Assembly: GCA_017620155.1 (NCBI GenBank)
Contig: JAFZQY010000112.1
Coordinates: 1-64,000 of the forward strand
Length of the DNA: 64,000 nt
Direction: 5' to 3'
Source: Lachnospiraceae bacterium
GTDB lineage: Bacteria > Bacillota > Clostridia > Lachnospirales > Lachnospiraceae
A program made the position numbers and the translations under genes. Position 1 is the first letter of the stretch, and every line of letters begins with the position of its first letter. The notes below the pieces were generated by a model. The model was not told the origin of the DNA, made no database searches, and was given only the letters and a program-made list of their open reading frames with translations. Shown in pieces: positions 53,040-62,856 of the stretch.

Positions 53040-53567
53040 ATTAGCAACAATAACAACAATAATGACCTGTTCATAAACGGACAGATCAGGGACAAGGAAG
53101 TACGTGTTATCGGTGAAAACGGTGAACAGCTCGGTGTCATGGACATCGCATCCGCGATGAGGCTGGCCGAAGAAGCGGGAGTCGATCTGGTCAAGATCGC
53201 GCCTAACGCAAAGCCGCCCGTATGCAGGATCGTTGATTACGGCAAGTTCAGATATGAGCAGACCCGTAAGGAGAAGGAAGCCAAGAAGAAACAGAAGGTT
53301 GTTGAGATCAAAGAGATCCGCCTTTCTCCCAATATCGACACCAATGACTTAAACACCAAGACCGCCAACGCCCGCAAGTTCCTGGAAAAGGGTAACAGAG
53401 TCAAGGTTACGCTCAGGTTCCGCGGCCGTGAGATGGCTCATATGGCGCAGTCCAAGCATATTCTGGATGATTTTGCCGAGGCTTTGGCTGATGTGGCCGT
53501 AGTAGACAAGGAACCCAAGGTCGAGGGACGTTCCATGACCATGTTCCTTGCTGAGAAGAAAAAGTGA
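53040..53567 (+). CDS. infC: Translation initiation factor IF-3 (ATT start)
   Basis: 175 residues. Binds the 30S subunit and checks start codons. The start is a non-canonical ATT at 53040, set by GGAGGG (53026-53031) eight bases upstream; there is no ATG or GTG between that site and the conserved D-L-F-I-N-G-Q-I-R block. IF-3 rejects such starts, giving negative autoregulation. Other motifs include the A-K-P-P-V-C-R-I central linker and the C-terminal R-F-R-G-R-E block. First gene of infC-rpmI-rplT. Confidence 0.97.
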   Translation: MSNNNNNNDLFINGQIRDKEVRVIGENGEQLGVMDIASAMRLAEEAGVDLVKIAPNAKPPVCRIVDYGKFRYEQTRKEKEAKKKQKVVEIKEIRLSPNIDTNDLNTKTANARKFLEKGNRVKVTLRFRGREMAHMAQSKHILDDFAEALADVAVVDKEPKVEGRSMTMFLAEKKK

Positions 53568-53615
53568 TAAAGTACCGAAAGGTCTGATAATAACAGCATT
53601 TAGGAGGAAAAAGAC

Positions 53616-53813
53616 ATGCCCAAAATGAAAACAAGCAGAGCCGCAGCAAAGCGTTTCAGCAAGACCGGCTCAGGCAAGCTTAAGAGAAACAAGGCCTACA
53701 GACGTCATATTCTGACCAAGAAGACCACCAAGAACAAGAGACAGCTTCGTCATCCTGCACTGGCTGATGAGACTAATGTAAAGAATATGAAGAAGATCCT
53801 TCCCTACGCATAA
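53616..53813 (+). CDS. rpmI: Ribosomal protein bL35
   Basis: 65 residues, strongly basic. K-T-x-x-A-A-x-K-R-F and H-I-L-T-K-K-T-x-K-x-K-R motifs; full length. Strong TAGGAGG site. Large-subunit protein. Confidence 0.98.
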   Translation: MPKMKTSRAAAKRFSKTGSGKLKRNKAYRRHILTKKTTKNKRQLRHPALADETNVKNMKKILPYA

Positions 53814-53867
53814 GCGGGTGAGGAGTTTCGAGAGTGATTTACCCGTAATCGTAAGGAGGAATATACA

Positions 53868-54230
53868 ATGGCAAGAATCAAAGGCGGAATGAACGCCAAG
53901 AAAAAGCACAACAGGGTTCTTAAGCTCGCCAAGGGATACAGAGGAGCCCGTTCAAAACAGTATAGAGTAGCTAAGCAGTCGGTTATGAGAGGTCTTACCT
54001 CTGCATACGCAGGCCGCAAGGAGCGTAAGCGTCAGTTCAGACAGCTCTGGATCGCACGTATCAACGCAGCAGCCAGATTGAACGGCATTTCATACAGCAA
54101 GTTCATGTTCGGTTTAAAGAATGCCGGCGTAGACATGAACCGCAAGATGCTCGCTGAGATGGCAGTAAATGATGCCGAAGGTTTTGCATCACTTGCAGAA
54201 CTCGCTAAGAACAACCAGCAGAGCGCGTAA
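53868..54230 (+). CDS. rplT: Ribosomal protein bL20
   Basis: 120 residues, basic N-terminal tail and globular C-domain (W-I-A-R-I-N-A-A block). Assembly protein of the 50S subunit; in Firmicutes it also represses its own operon by binding the leader. Strong AAGGAGG site; terminated at 54245. Confidence 0.98.
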   Translation: MARIKGGMNAKKKHNRVLKLAKGYRGARSKQYRVAKQSVMRGLTSAYAGRKERKRQFRQLWIARINAAARLNGISYSKFMFGLKNAGVDMNRKMLAEMAVNDAEGFASLAELAKNNQQSA

Positions 54231-54244
54231 CTTAAGATGAAAAG

Positions 54245-54274
54245 ACCGTCGCACATACATGTGCGGCGGTTTTT
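54245..54274 (+). terminator. Rho-independent terminator after rplT
   Basis: Stem ACCGTCGCACA / TGTGCGGCGGT with one G-T wobble, then five T. Confidence 0.9.
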
Positions 54275-54307
54275 GTTATTTATGCCGATTTTTGCGCCCT
54301 CTTTTCC

Positions 54308-54336
54308 TTGTTATGTTGGAAATAATTGACTATAAT
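54308..54336 (+). promoter_or_regulatory. Sigma-A promoter for the chemotaxis receptor
   Basis: TTGTTA (54308-54313), 17-base spacer, TATAAT (54331-54336), giving a leader of about 100 bases. Confidence 0.75.
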
Positions 54337-54342
54337 GTAAAA

Positions 54343-54440
54343 TATGAGCGAGCAAGTTTGCGAGCCATGTTTTAGGGAGCAATTCCTGAAGGGGATTGCA
54401 ACTTAGTAGGGGAAAAAGGAATTTCAAAGAGGGTTAAGCT
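54343..54440 (+). ncRNA. Structured leader upstream of the chemotaxis receptor
   Basis: ~100-base leader. An 8-bp hairpin GCAATTCC / GGGATTGC (54379-54399, one wobble) sits in the middle; AAGTT before it can pair with AACTT after it. No known c-di-GMP-I or -II aptamer signature was recognised. Could be a riboswitch, thermometer or simple stable leader. Confidence 0.35.
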
Positions 54441-56198
54441 ATGAAGAAAAAAACGATCAGCGTAAGATTTACCGTTGCGGCTCTTGGCGTTGTAATGCTC
54501 ATACTTGTACTTTCGAGCATCATGTATTTCAGCACCAAATTAAGCCAGAATGCTGCGGGGGACGAGGAAGTATACTTTGAGAACCTATATCAGATCAGCG
54601 AACTTCTGATCAATGCGGACAGGGATTTCTATCAGGCCATGATGGGCGCCACCCAGTACTATGATATCAAGGCCAATCTTGATGCAATTCCACCCGAGGA
54701 AGCCGAAATGGTCCTTCCCATGAAGCTGGATATCTATAACGAGAACTATGATCAGGTAGTGGAGAGGGCGACTCAGGCTATTCAGATAGCCAGTCAGAAT
54801 CCTTCTCTTTATACCGGCACTACTCTTGACGGAAGTTCCGTTACATTTAAGGAGAGCGCCGACAAGTTCATGAGCGATCTTTCCGCATGGCATGATTCCT
54901 ATGATATTACGAACGGAGATGAAGCCGGATGGACTACATTCATCAATACCTTCGATAATACCAGAGAATCGATCTCCGATATGTGCGACATCGTAGAGAA
55001 ATGGGCGATCAACGAAAAGGATGCCCGTATCGCACAGCTTCAGAAGGAAGTTCTGACATGCGTTGTTATCTTCGCAGTGATCATCATCATAGTTGTGGTT
55101 ATGTATGTATTCGTTATACGCAACATGCGTCTCAGCATCCAGCAGATGCAGAAAGCCGTACAGGTTATAGCGTCCGGTGACTTCGCCGAACCGGTTGTGG
55201 CAGACAGTGCCTTTACCGAGTTTAACGATGTTGAGAGCAGAATAGAGAACATGCGTAAGCAGCTCCAGGAAGCTCTGATCGAGGTTACCAGGTGTGCCGA
55301 TGATGTTGATTCCAAGGCAGAGAATACCAAGACCAGTATCGGCGATTCTCAGGAGACCACCAATAACATTTCTGCAGCATCCAACGATCTCGCACAGGGT
55401 GCCATGGTCATGGCAGAAGATGTTCAGACCACATCCGGCATAACCGTAGGTCTGGGTGAGAGCATCGACCGTGTTCAGGAAGCAGCAGAGATCAACCTGA
55501 CCAGAGTTAAAGAACTCTACGATGAATCGGTTACCATCCAGAGACAGCTTGATGACATCAAGCGCGCCGATGAAGCTACGGATGCCAAAGCAGGACAGGT
55601 TGCCGATTCTGTCGGCAAGACAGCTTCCGTTGTTGAAGAGATCAGTAAAGCAGCAGAAGGCATCATAGCTATAGCAAGCCAGACCAACCTGCTCGCTCTT
55701 AACGCATCCATCGAGGCGGCCAGAGCCGGCGAGGCAGGAATGGGATTTGCCGTTGTTGCAGATAATATCAAGAATCTTGCCGAAGAGTCCAATCAGATGG
55801 CAGGAGAGATCACCAACATGCTTAATGTGATCACTCAGTATTCGGAAGAGAACAAGAACTTAACAGCCAGCATCAAGGCTGCTACTACATCAGAGTCTGA
55901 GGCTCTCGAAGAGATGACCACCAGATTCGATGATATGCTCGCCAAACTTGATGAGATGCGTGAAGGTAACGAGCAGATCTCATCACTCGTTGATCACATG
56001 TCACAGGGTAAGGATCAGATCGTTAATTCCGTTGAATCTCTCTCCAGTATCTCCGAAGAGAACGCAGCTTCTACTCAGGAGACCAGTGCTTCGATCCAGC
56101 AGCTCAACTGCAACATGGAGAATGTTGTCAATGAGGCAACCGCACTCGGAGAGATCGCCGCTCAGCTTAAGGCTAATGTGGCTAAGTTCAAGGTTTGA
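54441..56198 (+). CDS. Methyl-accepting chemotaxis protein
   Basis: 585 residues. Membrane helices at about 8-28 and 190-213 flank a ~160-residue helical ligand-binding domain (4HB-like); HAMP region follows; a long coiled-coil signalling domain includes the conserved hairpin ([21 protein letters not shown]). Transmits ligand binding to CheA/CheW. No che or fla genes adjoin it; it is preceded by its own promoter and leader. Suggests a motile host. Confidence 0.96.
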   Translation: MKKKTISVRFTVAALGVVMLILVLSSIMYFSTKLSQNAAGDEEVYFENLYQISELLINADRDFYQAMMGATQYYDIKANLDAIPPEEAEMVLPMKLDIYNENYDQVVERATQAIQIASQNPSLYTGTTLDGSSVTFKESADKFMSDLSAWHDSYDITNGDEAGWTTFINTFDNTRESISDMCDIVEKWAINEKDARIAQLQKEVLTCVVIFAVIIIIVVVMYVFVIRNMRLSIQQMQKAVQVIASGDFAEPVVADSAFTEFNDVESRIENMRKQLQEALIEVTRCADDVDSKAENTKTSIGDSQETTNNISAASNDLAQGAMVMAEDVQTTSGITVGLGESIDRVQEAAEINLTRVKELYDESVTIQRQLDDIKRADEATDAKAGQVADSVGKTASVVEEISKAAEGIIAIASQTNLLALNASIEAARAGEAGMGFAVVADNIKNLAEESNQMAGEITNMLNVITQYSEENKNLTASIKAATTSESEALEEMTTRFDDMLAKLDEMREGNEQISSLVDHMSQGKDQIVNSVESLSSISEENAASTQETSASIQQLNCNMENVVNEATALGEIAAQLKANVAKFKV

Positions 56199-56215
56199 TG
56201 AGTACGTAGGGACCG

Positions 56216-57826
56216 ATGGATAATAAACCACGTATTTTAAAGAACAAAACATACCTGTATCTGACTGAATTCTTTGCAGGTATGAGTGTAATGGCAGTAG
56301 AACTCGGAGCCAGCAGATTGCTGGCTCCGTATTTCAGTTCATCACAGATCGTCTGGACCATAATCATCGGTACGATCATGATCGCGATGGCTCTCGGTAA
56401 CATCTACGGCGGAAGGAGCGCTGATAAGCATCCCGATCCCGACAGGCTCTATCGGCGTATAGTCGTAGCGGGGATATGGATCGCACTGATCCCCGTGGCG
56501 GGTAAGTATATCATCATCGGTATCGCAGGCGTTCTGATTCTTGCAGTCAATACAAACTTCCTGATCATAGCTGCCTTTCTTGCCTGCATGGTCATCTTTG
56601 TATATCCGCTGTTCCTGCTGGGGACTGTGACTCCCTCTCTTGTAAAATACACAGTCGATAGCCTTGATGACAGCGGCAAGACCGTCGGATACCTGGGGGC
56701 CTTCAATACCATAGGAAGCATAATCGGTACCTTCGTGCCTACGTTCATCAGTATCCCTGCTGTGGGTACGAGCGTTACTTTCCTGATATTCGCAGGCATA
56801 CTTCTCATACTTGCGCTTATCTATTTCATCAGTGCCGGAATGGGGAAGAAACGCGCGATCTCAGCGACTGTAACAGGCGTTATCTTTGCCCTGTGCATAG
56901 TTTTGGGACATAACTCATCTTTTGCCTTCTGGGAAAATGACCTGACCGTAGAGGATGAGTCGATATATAACTACCTTCAGGTATATGAGACCGGCAATCG
57001 TATCGTTTTGTCCACCAATGTCCTTTTCGGCGTTCAGTCGGTCTATCTGCGCGATGAAGGCCTGACCGGAATGTATTACGATTATGCCATGGCTGCGCCG
57101 CTCATGGCTGATTGCATCGACAATGACAGCCCGGCCCGGATGCTGATCCTCGGGATGGGTACGGGAACATATGCGACCCAATGCACCAGGTATTTCGGTG
57201 ATATGGATATTACGGGCGTGGAGATCGACGAGAAGATTACGAAGCTTGCCAGAGAATACTTCGAACTTGATGAGTCCGTTCCAGTCGTCACATATGACGG
57301 GCGCGCTTATCTTAATGCCATAGACGAGACATATGATGTGATAATGGTGGATGCTTACCAGGATATCACGATTCCTTTTCAGATGTCGTCGGTCGAGTTC
57401 TTTTCTCTTGTAAAAGAACACTTAAATCCCGGCGGCGTCATGGTCGTGAACATGAACATGCGCGGCCAGATGCCCGGGAGCATCAACGATTATCTGGCCG
57501 ATACGATATCGTCGGTTTTCGGTGAGGTTTACACCGTGGATGTCGCAGGAAGCACGAACCGCGAGCTTTTTGCCTCGGATAATCCCGCGATTCTTGAAAA
57601 CATGGTATCTAACAGGACGGCCGATGAATCGCTTGACGGGATGATGGATTATGTATATGAAAGTCTGGTCAGATATGAAGCGGGAGACCGTGTCATGACC
57701 GATGACAAGGCACCGGTCGAGCTTCTCGGCATGCGTGTCATAGACGAGATAATCCACGCCGAGGTCGCAGTTTACAAGGATATCTATCGTTCGCAGGGGC
57801 TTCAGGGACTGCTTGAAGTGCTTTGA
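56216..57826 (+). CDS. Membrane-fused spermidine-synthase-like protein
   Basis: 536 residues. The N-terminal half has about seven or eight membrane helices with the E-L-G-A-S-R-L-L-A-P-Y block; the C-terminal half is a spermidine-synthase/methyltransferase fold with the nucleotide-binding L-I-L-G-M-G-T-G-T-Y and V-E-I-D-E-K motifs. Fused MFS-like/spermidine synthase proteins are widespread but few are characterised. Polyamine synthesis or another aminopropyl/methyl transfer is possible. GGGACCG precedes the ATG. Confidence 0.88.
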   Translation: MDNKPRILKNKTYLYLTEFFAGMSVMAVELGASRLLAPYFSSSQIVWTIIIGTIMIAMALGNIYGGRSADKHPDPDRLYRRIVVAGIWIALIPVAGKYIIIGIAGVLILAVNTNFLIIAAFLACMVIFVYPLFLLGTVTPSLVKYTVDSLDDSGKTVGYLGAFNTIGSIIGTFVPTFISIPAVGTSVTFLIFAGILLILALIYFISAGMGKKRAISATVTGVIFALCIVLGHNSSFAFWENDLTVEDESIYNYLQVYETGNRIVLSTNVLFGVQSVYLRDEGLTGMYYDYAMAAPLMADCIDNDSPARMLILGMGTGTYATQCTRYFGDMDITGVEIDEKITKLAREYFELDESVPVVTYDGRAYLNAIDETYDVIMVDAYQDITIPFQMSSVEFFSLVKEHLNPGGVMVVNMNMRGQMPGSINDYLADTISSVFGEVYTVDVAGSTNRELFASDNPAILENMVSNRTADESLDGMMDYVYESLVRYEAGDRVMTDDKAPVELLGMRVIDEIIHAEVAVYKDIYRSQGLQGLLEVL

Positions 57827-57849
57827 TTTTTTTTGGATAAGGGTTAAAT

Positions 57850-60084
57850 ATGACTAACTATGATGTAAAGGGCATGAGCTGCGCCGCATGCCAGGCAAGA
57901 GTGGAGAAGGCGGTAAACGGAGTCGAGGGAGTAACTTCGTGCGCCGTGAGTCTGCTTACGAATTCCATGAGCGTGGAAGGGGATGCAGAGCCTGAAAAGA
58001 TCATGGCAGCCGTAAAAGCCGCCGGATATAAGGCCAAGGTCAGTTCCGGGGGGCTTTCCTTCGATGACGACACCTCTCAGATCAGAAAAAGACTCGTATT
58101 TTCCGCCGTAATCCTTATAATTCTCATGTATTTTTCGATGGGCGTGGAGATGCTCGGACTTCCTGCGCCTTCGTTTATTACCGGTTCACACCTGATCATA
58201 CCGTTCCTGGAAGCTCTGCTTTCGGGTGCGATCCTTTGGATAAACAGAGTGTTCTTTGAGCGCGGTTTTACGGGGCTGATCCACAAGAGCCCTAACATGG
58301 ATACGCTGGTTGCACTCGGAAGCGGAGTGTCGTATCTTTGGAGTCTGTATATACTGATCCGAATGATCGTTCTGAGCGTACGCGGTGATATGGACACGCT
58401 TCATACTCTTGGCATGGATCAGTACTTTGAATCGGCTGCGATGATACTGGTACTCATCACTGTCGGTAAACTGCTTGAGGCGATATCCAAAGGCAGGACT
58501 ACGGATGCGATCAAGGGTCTGATAGCTCTTACGCCCAAGACCGCTACAGTGATCCGGGGCGGAGCGGAGATGACCGTTCCGATAGAAGAATTGGCCGTGG
58601 GTGATGAATATGTCGTAAAAGCCGGTGAATCAGTGCCTGTGGATGGAGTTATACTTGACGGGACATGCTCGGTGGATGAATCGGCTCTTACGGGTGAGTC
58701 GGTTCCCGTGGATAAAGAGGCGGGAGACCGGATCAGTGCTGCCACGATAAGCAGATCAGGGTATATCAGAGCACGCGCCGAGAAGGTAGGACAGGACACT
58801 GCGCTTGCTCAGATCATCAAGCTGGTTTCCGATGCTGCTGTTACCAAGGCGCCTATCGCCAGGACCGCGGATAAGGTGGCGGGAGTATTCGTGCCCGTAG
58901 TCATGGGAATAGCTGTTATAACCTTTATCATATGGATGATCGCCGGTTCTGGACTCTCCTTTGCCCTGGAGAGAGCCATATCCGTGCTGGTGATCAGCTG
59001 TCCGTGCGCACTGGGGCTTGCTACGCCCGTGGCCATCATGGTCGCAAACGGAAAAGGCGCGAGGATGGGGATATTATTTAAGACTTCAGAGGCGATGGAG
59101 ATAACAGGCCGTACGCAGATCGTAGTCCTTGATAAGACAGGTACGGTTACGAGCGGGAAGCCGGCTGTCACGGATGTGATCTGTGCAGGGGAAATGACGG
59201 AAGATAAGCTCATCGAGTATGCATATGCTTTGGAGTCGTACAGCGAACATCCCCTTGCGCGTGCTGTCACGGATGCATATGGGGATGGAACAGTACCCGA
59301 TATAGACGATTTCGAGGTGATAAGCGGAAGCGGTATTCGCGGGACTTATAAGGGAACAAAGCTTATGGGCGGAAGTGTTAAGTTCATCTCTGGGCTTACG
59401 AATATACCTGATGCGATCACAGAAAAGGCTGATGCACTTTCTGCAGCCGGAAGGACGCCTCTTCTTTTTACATGTGACGGTGAAGTGATCGGACTGATCG
59501 CCGTTGCGGATGAGATAAAGGCTGATTCGGCAGACGCCATACGTGAGCTTAAGAACATGGGGATTAAGACTGTAATGCTCACGGGAGATAATGAGAAGGT
59601 TGCTTCCGCTATCGCCGAAAAAGCCGGAGTTGACACATTCATAGCGGGTGTTATGCCTGATGAAAAAGCTGAAAAGATAAAAGAACTAAAGAAGGACGGC
59701 TACACGGTCATGATCGGTGACGGCATAAACGACGCCCCGGCTCTTACCGTGGCTGACATTGGAATGGCCATAGGAGCCGGAACCGACATAGCCATCGATG
59801 CGGCCGATGTCGTGCTCATGAAGAGTTCTCTTGCTGATGCCGTAAAAGCCATACGCTTAAGCAGGCGGACTCTGACGAACATACATGAGAACCTGTTCTG
59901 GGCCTTTTTCTATAACATGATAGGCATCCCGCTCGCGGCGGGAGCGTTCATAGGTGCTTTCGGATGGAAGCTTACTCCGATGTTCGGTGCGGCAGCGATG
60001 AGTCTTTCCAGTTTTTGCGTGGTAATGAACGCATTAAGACTAAACTTTTTCGGGCGAGGTGCCGATAAAAAAGATAGAGTATAG
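57850..60084 (+). CDS. copA: Copper-type P1B ATPase (CopA)
   Basis: 744 residues. N-terminal heavy-metal-associated domain with M-S-C11-A-A-C14; eight-helix core with the metal-transport motif C384-P-C386; phosphorylation D428 in D-K-T-G-T; T-G-D-N and G-D-G-I-N-D-A-P motifs. The CPC plus later Y-N and M-S-S patterns fit Cu(I) export. No CopY/CsoR or CopZ gene is adjacent and no copper box was recognised upstream. The next gene has its own weak hairpin and strong ribosome site. Confidence 0.94.
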   Translation: MTNYDVKGMSCAACQARVEKAVNGVEGVTSCAVSLLTNSMSVEGDAEPEKIMAAVKAAGYKAKVSSGGLSFDDDTSQIRKRLVFSAVILIILMYFSMGVEMLGLPAPSFITGSHLIIPFLEALLSGAILWINRVFFERGFTGLIHKSPNMDTLVALGSGVSYLWSLYILIRMIVLSVRGDMDTLHTLGMDQYFESAAMILVLITVGKLLEAISKGRTTDAIKGLIALTPKTATVIRGGAEMTVPIEELAVGDEYVVKAGESVPVDGVILDGTCSVDESALTGESVPVDKEAGDRISAATISRSGYIRARAEKVGQDTALAQIIKLVSDAAVTKAPIARTADKVAGVFVPVVMGIAVITFIIWMIAGSGLSFALERAISVLVISCPCALGLATPVAIMVANGKGARMGILFKTSEAMEITGRTQIVVLDKTGTVTSGKPAVTDVICAGEMTEDKLIEYAYALESYSEHPLARAVTDAYGDGTVPDIDDFEVISGSGIRGTYKGTKLMGGSVKFISGLTNIPDAITEKADALSAAGRTPLLFTCDGEVIGLIAVADEIKADSADAIRELKNMGIKTVMLTGDNEKVASAIAEKAGVDTFIAGVMPDEKAEKIKELKKDGYTVMIGDGINDAPALTVADIGMAIGAGTDIAIDAADVVLMKSSLADAVKAIRLSRRTLTNIHENLFWAFFYNMIGIPLAAGAFIGAFGWKLTPMFGAAAMSLSSFCVVMNALRLNFFGRGADKKDRV

Positions 60085-60126
60085 TTTTATCCACGGATGG
60101 ATACATTTTAACAAGGAGGTTTATGT

Positions 60127-61101
60127 ATGAGCAGTATTTCTTTTAATCCCCAATCGGGGAATTCGGGACGCGTGCAACCGGGCGATGCTTCGCACGCATA
60201 TCAGAAACAGCAGTCAGAAAAAGTTCAGAACGGACAGTGGAGCAGTGAAGCCGGAAGTGTTTCATTTTCACAGGACAGGTACGCGCGTGCGGACGCTTAC
60301 GGCAAGCAGGGTCAGACCGTTCAGACCGGCTCCGCATCCGAGATATATAAAAAGGGCTGGCAGAGTATCAGACCTTCGATCGTGGACAGTGAAGACTACG
60401 GACAGGTCATCGGAGAACCTAAGCTTTCCGAGAAGGCGGCCGATTATTATAAGCAGCTGAAGAGTAAATACGGCAATCTGGATTTCGTACTGGTCGATAA
60501 GGCTAATCTGCAGGCTGCCAAGAAATTCGCTTCCAGCTATGGCAATGCAAACAAGATGGTAGTCCTGATCGATGAGGAAAAGCTTGAGCGCATGGCTACG
60601 GATGAGAACTTCCGTAAGAAATATGAAGCGATCATTGAGCAGGCGGCTTCAGGAGGAAGCAGGTTAAATGAACTTGCAAAATTAAATCCAAATATAAAAA
60701 AGATAGGCGTTCGAACTAACGAGGACGGAACCACTTCCTTCATAGCCGCATGTGCCAAAGGTAATTCCGATATGGCAGAGAGAGTTGCCAGAAAACGCGA
60801 GGAGAAGAAGGAAGCTGCCAAGGCGGCAGAGAAGAAGGCACATAAGAAACATGACGAGGAAGAGCGCCGCGAGCATATCGAAGAAAGAAGAGAGAAGGCA
60901 AAAGAGATCCGCGACGAGCTGCTTAACAGAGGCGTGATCGGTGACGATGATTTCTCAAAATACGAGAATGATGATGAATACGAGATCATTACGGCGGATT
61001 CCATCGAAGAACTGATCGCGAAACTTGAAGAATACAATGAAAGAACCGGATTCGCGGCTCCTGCCGTTGAGACCGGCTCATACATGGACTATCAGGCATA
61101 A
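60127..61101 (+). CDS. DUF6033-like hypothetical protein with charged coiled coil
   Basis: 324 residues, no signal or membrane segment. Flexible Ser/Gln/Gly-rich N-terminus; central conserved-looking region (L-S-E-K-A-A-D-Y-Y-K-Q-L and N-K-M-V-V-L-I-D-E-E-K) that recalls the DUF6033 family of Clostridia, from memory; Lys/Glu/Arg coiled coil at about 215-270; acidic tail. The strong AAGGAGG site fixes the start. A weak hairpin (60088-60103) precedes it and a terminator (61143) follows, so it is likely monocistronic. Function unknown. Confidence 0.72.
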   Translation: MSSISFNPQSGNSGRVQPGDASHAYQKQQSEKVQNGQWSSEAGSVSFSQDRYARADAYGKQGQTVQTGSASEIYKKGWQSIRPSIVDSEDYGQVIGEPKLSEKAADYYKQLKSKYGNLDFVLVDKANLQAAKKFASSYGNANKMVVLIDEEKLERMATDENFRKKYEAIIEQAASGGSRLNELAKLNPNIKKIGVRTNEDGTTSFIAACAKGNSDMAERVARKREEKKEAAKAAEKKAHKKHDEEERREHIEERREKAKEIRDELLNRGVIGDDDFSKYENDDEYEIITADSIEELIAKLEEYNERTGFAAPAVETGSYMDYQA

Positions 61102-61142
61102 ACATACATAAATATCTTGCATAAATCATAAGGAATTGATGC

Positions 61143-61179
61143 GGCCGGGGGCAAAAATCTGTTGTCCCCGGCCTATTTT
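61143..61179 (+). terminator. Terminator after the DUF6033-like gene
   Basis: 12-bp stem: GGCCGGGG (61143-61150) pairs with CCCCGGCC (61166-61173), extended by GCAA/TTGT inside; followed by TATTTT. The next gene's -35 element lies in its right arm. Confidence 0.75.
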
Positions 61180-61189
61180 GTGTTATACT
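61162..61189 (+). promoter_or_regulatory. Promoter for a leaderless or nearly leaderless transcript
   Basis: TTGTCC (61162-61167), 16-base spacer, TATACT (61184-61189). The expected start is 61196-61198, only two to four bases before the ATG at 61200, and no ribosome site precedes that ATG. Confidence 0.5.
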
Positions 61190-61199
61190 GATTTTTACG

Positions 61200-62822
61200 A
61201 TGTTTAAGAAGAAAGATAAAACCCAAGTTAATAATGAAGCCGAGCCGGTGACCGAACCGGTTGCGGAGGAAGAACCTGCGGCTGAAGAAGAGCCCGTGAC
61301 CGAGCCTGCAGCAGAGGCAGAAGACGTAATCGAGCAGGAAACCGTAGCTGAAGCGGGAACTGAAACGGTAGCGGAGGTTGTGGAGACAGCTGAGACGCAA
61401 GGCCCTGAAGAAACACAGGCCGTCACCGAAGCTGAGCCCGTGGCTGACAAGAAGACGGAAGGTAAATCCGGCAAGAAGTCCGGGAAGAAGTCGCGCAAGG
61501 CGAAGAATGCCGTTAAGTATGTGGTAATAGCTGTGATCGCTATCGTGATCGCGGTTGCCGCAGTCACTTTCATGCGCGCAAGACTTCTTGATACCCAGCT
61601 CGATATGGCCAAGGCATATGTGGAAGCAGAGCAGTGGGATGAGGCAGAGGCCGCATACCGCCAGGCGCTGCGCATTTTCCATAACAGTGCGGACGCTTAT
61701 CTCGGACTCGCCGAAGTATCGATCGGACGCGGAGAACTCACCGAGGCGATCAATATCCTTGAAGAAGGAATAAACGAGACTCATTCATCCAATCTGGAGA
61801 AATCCAGGGATGTGATCATGGACCAGGTTTTTGCGACGTATGTGCTGGATTCGTATCTGATCAATATCCTGCCTAAGGAAACAGCGAAGATCACGATGGA
61901 GCACAGAAGCGAGGATATGGGCTTTACCGTGACGTGGTCCAGTCAGGATGAATCGATAGGAACGGTTGACGAAGACGGCAATATAACCGCGATCAGTGAA
62001 GGTACAACCAAGATCGTAGCCAATATCGGTAATGATGCGTGGGGATACAGAGATGTTGCGGCCACTCTGATCGTCGGCGAGGTAGTCACCTACCTTGAAG
62101 AGCAGGGCTGTGACTATGTAAACTCGCCTACAGGCCTGATGGCACCCTGTTTCGTTTATCAGCAGAGTAATGACGGCTTCCGCATATATGACGGAACCCT
62201 GGAGATAGAACAGGGCAATGCCACATATTCACTTTCCAAGTGTACAGTATCCGATCCCGATCCGGACGGTAATGTTACATATAATATTGAATACAAGATC
62301 AATGTTCCGACCAAATTCGGAATCCTGGCCGATTCCAAGGAAGCAAAGCACGCATGGTATTATAACTGGATGGCCGAGGAGATGCTCCTTTGCGATGAAT
62401 ACACCGGACGGATCTTTGCCGTTCAGGATCTCTACGGAGAAGATGGCCTGATCTATGATTCGACGGTCGAATGGAACGATATGACTTTCCACATCACAGG
62501 TACGACCGAAAACGAATGGATCAACGAAGAGGACTGGGCCATCACATACAGCCCCTTAACGACGATCACCTGGGCCGAGGCTCCGGCCATCGGTACATAT
62601 AAGCTTCAGGTAGTGGCTCCCGCAGATTATCAGGGACTCTGCCTTGCGCTCGACAAACAGGGAATCACCGATTATGAGGATCCCGAAGCGGGAGATACCA
62701 GCGATTATGACGCTTCGGAATCTTTTGAAGATAAGTTCTTCTTCATGCCTGAAGAAGACGGGACAGTCCGCACGCCGGAAGATTACTATGTGATCAGGAT
62801 CTCCGATTTTGTGAAGAGATAG
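61200..62822 (+). CDS. Membrane-anchored TPR and BIG2-domain protein
   Basis: 540 residues. Acidic Glu/Ala/Val/Pro-rich cytoplasmic N-terminus (1-80); Lys-rich patch; one membrane helix (about 103-123); TPR-like repeats (A-E-Q-W-D-E-A-E-A-A-Y-R-Q-A-L and following, about 130-200); a bacterial Ig-like (BIG2) domain near 225-285 (V-T-W-S-S-Q-D-E-S-I-G-T-V-D-E-D-G-N-I-T-A); and a C-terminal domain of unknown type. It could organise an envelope complex. No ribosome site; see the promoter note. VanW gene follows. Confidence 0.75.
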   Translation: MFKKKDKTQVNNEAEPVTEPVAEEEPAAEEEPVTEPAAEAEDVIEQETVAEAGTETVAEVVETAETQGPEETQAVTEAEPVADKKTEGKSGKKSGKKSRKAKNAVKYVVIAVIAIVIAVAAVTFMRARLLDTQLDMAKAYVEAEQWDEAEAAYRQALRIFHNSADAYLGLAEVSIGRGELTEAINILEEGINETHSSNLEKSRDVIMDQVFATYVLDSYLINILPKETAKITMEHRSEDMGFTVTWSSQDESIGTVDEDGNITAISEGTTKIVANIGNDAWGYRDVAATLIVGEVVTYLEEQGCDYVNSPTGLMAPCFVYQQSNDGFRIYDGTLEIEQGNATYSLSKCTVSDPDPDGNVTYNIEYKINVPTKFGILADSKEAKHAWYYNWMAEEMLLCDEYTGRIFAVQDLYGEDGLIYDSTVEWNDMTFHITGTTENEWINEEDWAITYSPLTTITWAEAPAIGTYKLQVVAPADYQGLCLALDKQGITDYEDPEAGDTSDYDASESFEDKFFFMPEEDGTVRTPEDYYVIRISDFVKR

Positions 62823-62856
62823 TTTTTTCGGATAAAACGGACCGCAGGGAGGAATG

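Noticed and set aside
54343..54440. c-di-GMP riboswitch before the chemotaxis receptor
   Set aside because: Neither class I nor class II signature sequences could be found by eye.
57827..57849. Terminator at the run of T after the spermidine-synthase-like gene
   Set aside because: Eight T but no stem upstream.
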